Notes under the pieces: model-generated
Databases searched by the model: none
The model's input: the letters and a program-made list of their open reading frames with translations, nothing else
What the model was told of the DNA's origin: nothing
Part shown: piece by piece, positions 62,626-64,000 of the stretch
Position numbering within the stretch: position 1 is the stretch's first letter
Layout of the letters: every line of letters starts with the position of its first letter
NCBI GenBank assembly: GCA_030762175.1
Contig: CM060834.1
Span: 63,407,501 to 63,471,500, forward strand
DNA length: 64,000 nt
Direction: 5' to 3'
Source: Metallyticus violacea
Lineage: Eukaryota; Arthropoda; Insecta; Mantodea; Metallyticidae
Translations under genes and position numbers: made by a program

Positions 62626-64000
62626 AGTAGTTTGATAGCCTCAGAAAAGCATATTATGCGCAAAGAATCTCGAAAAGAAAAAAGTTTTTTTTCGAAGTTT
62701 GGAAACTTCTTTAGAATCACTTTTTTTCCGTTCTTATTTGAGATAACTGGTTCTCTTTCATTATACTAGTTTGATAGCCTCAGTAAAGCATATTATGCGC
62801 AAAGAATCTGGAAAAGAAAAAAAATTATTTTCGAAGTTTGGAAACTTCGTTAGAATCACTTTTTTTCCGTTCTTAATTGAGATACCTGGTTCTCTTTCAT
62901 TATACTAGTTTGATAGCCTCAGTAAAGCATATTTTGCGCAAAGAATCTCGAAACGAAAAAAGTTTTTTTTGAAGTTTGGAAACTTCGTTAGAATCACTTT
63001 TTTTCCGTTCTTATTTGAGATAACTGGTTCTCTTTCATTCTACTAGTTTGATAGGCTCAGTAAAGGATATTATGCGCAAAGAATCTCGAAAAGAAAAAAA
63101 AATTTTTCGAAGTTTGGAATCGTCGTTTGAATCACTTTTTTCCGTTCTTATTTGAGATTACTGGTTCTCTTTCATTATACTAGTTTGATAGCCTCAGCAA
63201 AGCATATTATGCGCAAAGAATCTCGAAAAGAAAAAAAATTTTTTTCGAAGTTTGGAAACTTCGTTAGAATCACTTTTTTTCCGTTCTTATTTGAGATAAC
63301 TGGTTCTCTTTCATTATACTAGTTTGATAGCCTCAGTAAAGCATATTATGCGCAAAGAATCTCGAAAAGAAAAAAATTTTTTTTCGAAGTTTGGAAACGT
63401 CGTTTGAATCACTTTTTTCCTTTCTTATTTGAGATTACTGGTTCTCTTTCATTATAGTAGTTTGATAGCCTCAGAAGAGCATAATATGCACAAAGAATCT
63501 CGAAAAGAAAAAAAATTTTTTTCGAAGTTTGGACACTTCGTTAGAATCAGTTTTTTTCCGATCTTATTTGAGATAACTGGTTCTCTTTCATTATAATAGT
63601 TTGATAGCCTCAGCAAATCATATTATGCGCAAAGAATCTCGAAAAGAAAAAAAATTTTTTTCGAAGTTTGGAAACTTCGTTAGAATCACTTTTTTTCCGT
63701 TCTTATTTGAGATAACTGATTCTCTTTCATTATACTAGTTTGATAGGCTCAGTAAAGCATATTATGCGCAAAGAATCTCGAAGAGAAAAAAAATTTTTTT
63801 CGAAGTTTGGAAACGTCGTTTGAATCACTTTTTTCCATTCTTATTTGAGATTACTGGTTCTCTTTCATTATAGTAGTTTGATAGCCTCAGAAAAGCATAT
63901 TATGCACAAAGAATCACGAAAAGAAAAAAAAAATTTTTCGAAGTTTGGAAACTTCGTTAGAATCACTTTTTTTCCGTTCTTATTTGAGATAACTGGTTCT

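Larger units (their letters stand above)
1..64000. repeat. Continuous ~139-bp AT-rich satellite DNA array
   Basis: Every part of the window is a head-to-tail copy of one monomer of about 139 bp, starting for convenience at CTCTTTCATT and ending at GATAACTGG(T)T. The start motif recurs about every 137-140 bp from the first to the last base, always on the same strand, giving about 460 copies. No unique sequence, transposon or gene interrupts it, and both edges of the window are inside the array. One representative monomer has 42 G+C in 139 bases. Known biology: arrays of this size and monomer length are typical of eukaryotic centromeric or heterochromatic satellites. The species and satellite family are not recognised. 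Which strand is 'plus' is arbitrary. Confidence 0.98.
58021..64000 (+). repeat. Zone 3: beta/gamma-only region
   Basis: Monomers are beta or gamma throughout. I found no TTCGAG after about 57.1 kb and no delta marker after about 57.9 kb. Private variants are ATAGGCTCAG, CCGATCTTATTTGAG, GGAATCGTCGTTTG and GAATCCCGAAAAG. The AATAAGG variant is shared only with the right end of zone 2, near 54.9 kb. Confidence 0.8.

Noticed and set aside
1..64000. CRISPR array (regular direct repeats with palindromes)
   Set aside because: The period is about 139 bp with no unique spacers between repeats, there are no cas genes, and the repeated unit fills the whole period.
1..64000. Promoter-like TATA boxes and -10/-35 boxes
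   Set aside because: TTATACTAG and similar strings occur in each monomer of this A/T-rich repeat. Without a linked gene or transcript they carry no annotation value.
1..64000. Telomeric, rRNA or tRNA sequences
   Set aside because: No TTAGGG/TTTAGGG-type runs, conserved rRNA blocks or cloverleaf-forming segments were seen.

Overview
The whole 64 kb window is one uninterrupted tandem satellite-DNA array. The monomer is about 139 bp and roughly 30% G+C (42 of 139 bases in the representative copy at 22097-22235), so the window holds about 460 copies, all in the same orientation. I see no protein-coding gene, tRNA, rRNA, transposon, CRISPR array or unique-sequence island. The scale, the A/T-rich monomer and the multi-monomer duplicated blocks point to a eukaryotic nuclear genome, most plausibly a centromeric, pericentromeric or other heterochromatic array. 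I do not recognise the satellite family and cannot name the species.

Layout. Zone 1 (1 to about 26,300) alternates blocks of two monomer classes. Class alpha carries TTCATT and TTCGAG, often with GCTGTAG. Class beta carries TTCGTT and TTTGAG, with GCCTCAG. Zone 1 also holds a sub-type unique to it, epsilon, with the core CAAAATTTTGAAAC. Zone 2 (about 26,300 to 58,020) is mainly beta-derived, with short alpha islands of about three or four monomers. It is marked by a three-monomer cassette (gamma-gamma-delta, about 415 bp) that recurs about 27 times and is absent elsewhere. Zone 3 (about 58,020 to 64,000) lacks both alpha and the cassette and has its own markers (ATAGGCTCAG, CCGATCTT).

Larger structure. 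On top of the monomers lie higher-order duplications: about 3.5 kb (2.1-9.3 kb), 2,772 bp (12.6-18.1 kb), 5.1-5.3 kb (32.5-43.0 kb), 2,210 bp (46.7-51.1 kb, about four visible differences), about 4.2 kb (51.5-59.5 kb) and about 2.5 kb (58.9-62.6 kb). There are also dispersed copies at 3.9, 6.6, 14.6 and 18.5 kb. Copies often differ by exactly one monomer, as expected from unequal exchange.

Each monomer carries three dyad-symmetric elements: GCATATTATGC, an A-tract/T-tract junction, and CGAAGTTTGGAAACTTCG. They are kept, or replaced by new dyads, in most variants. With no genes present, any function would be chromosomal (chromatin, centromere or heterochromatin), and that is inference.
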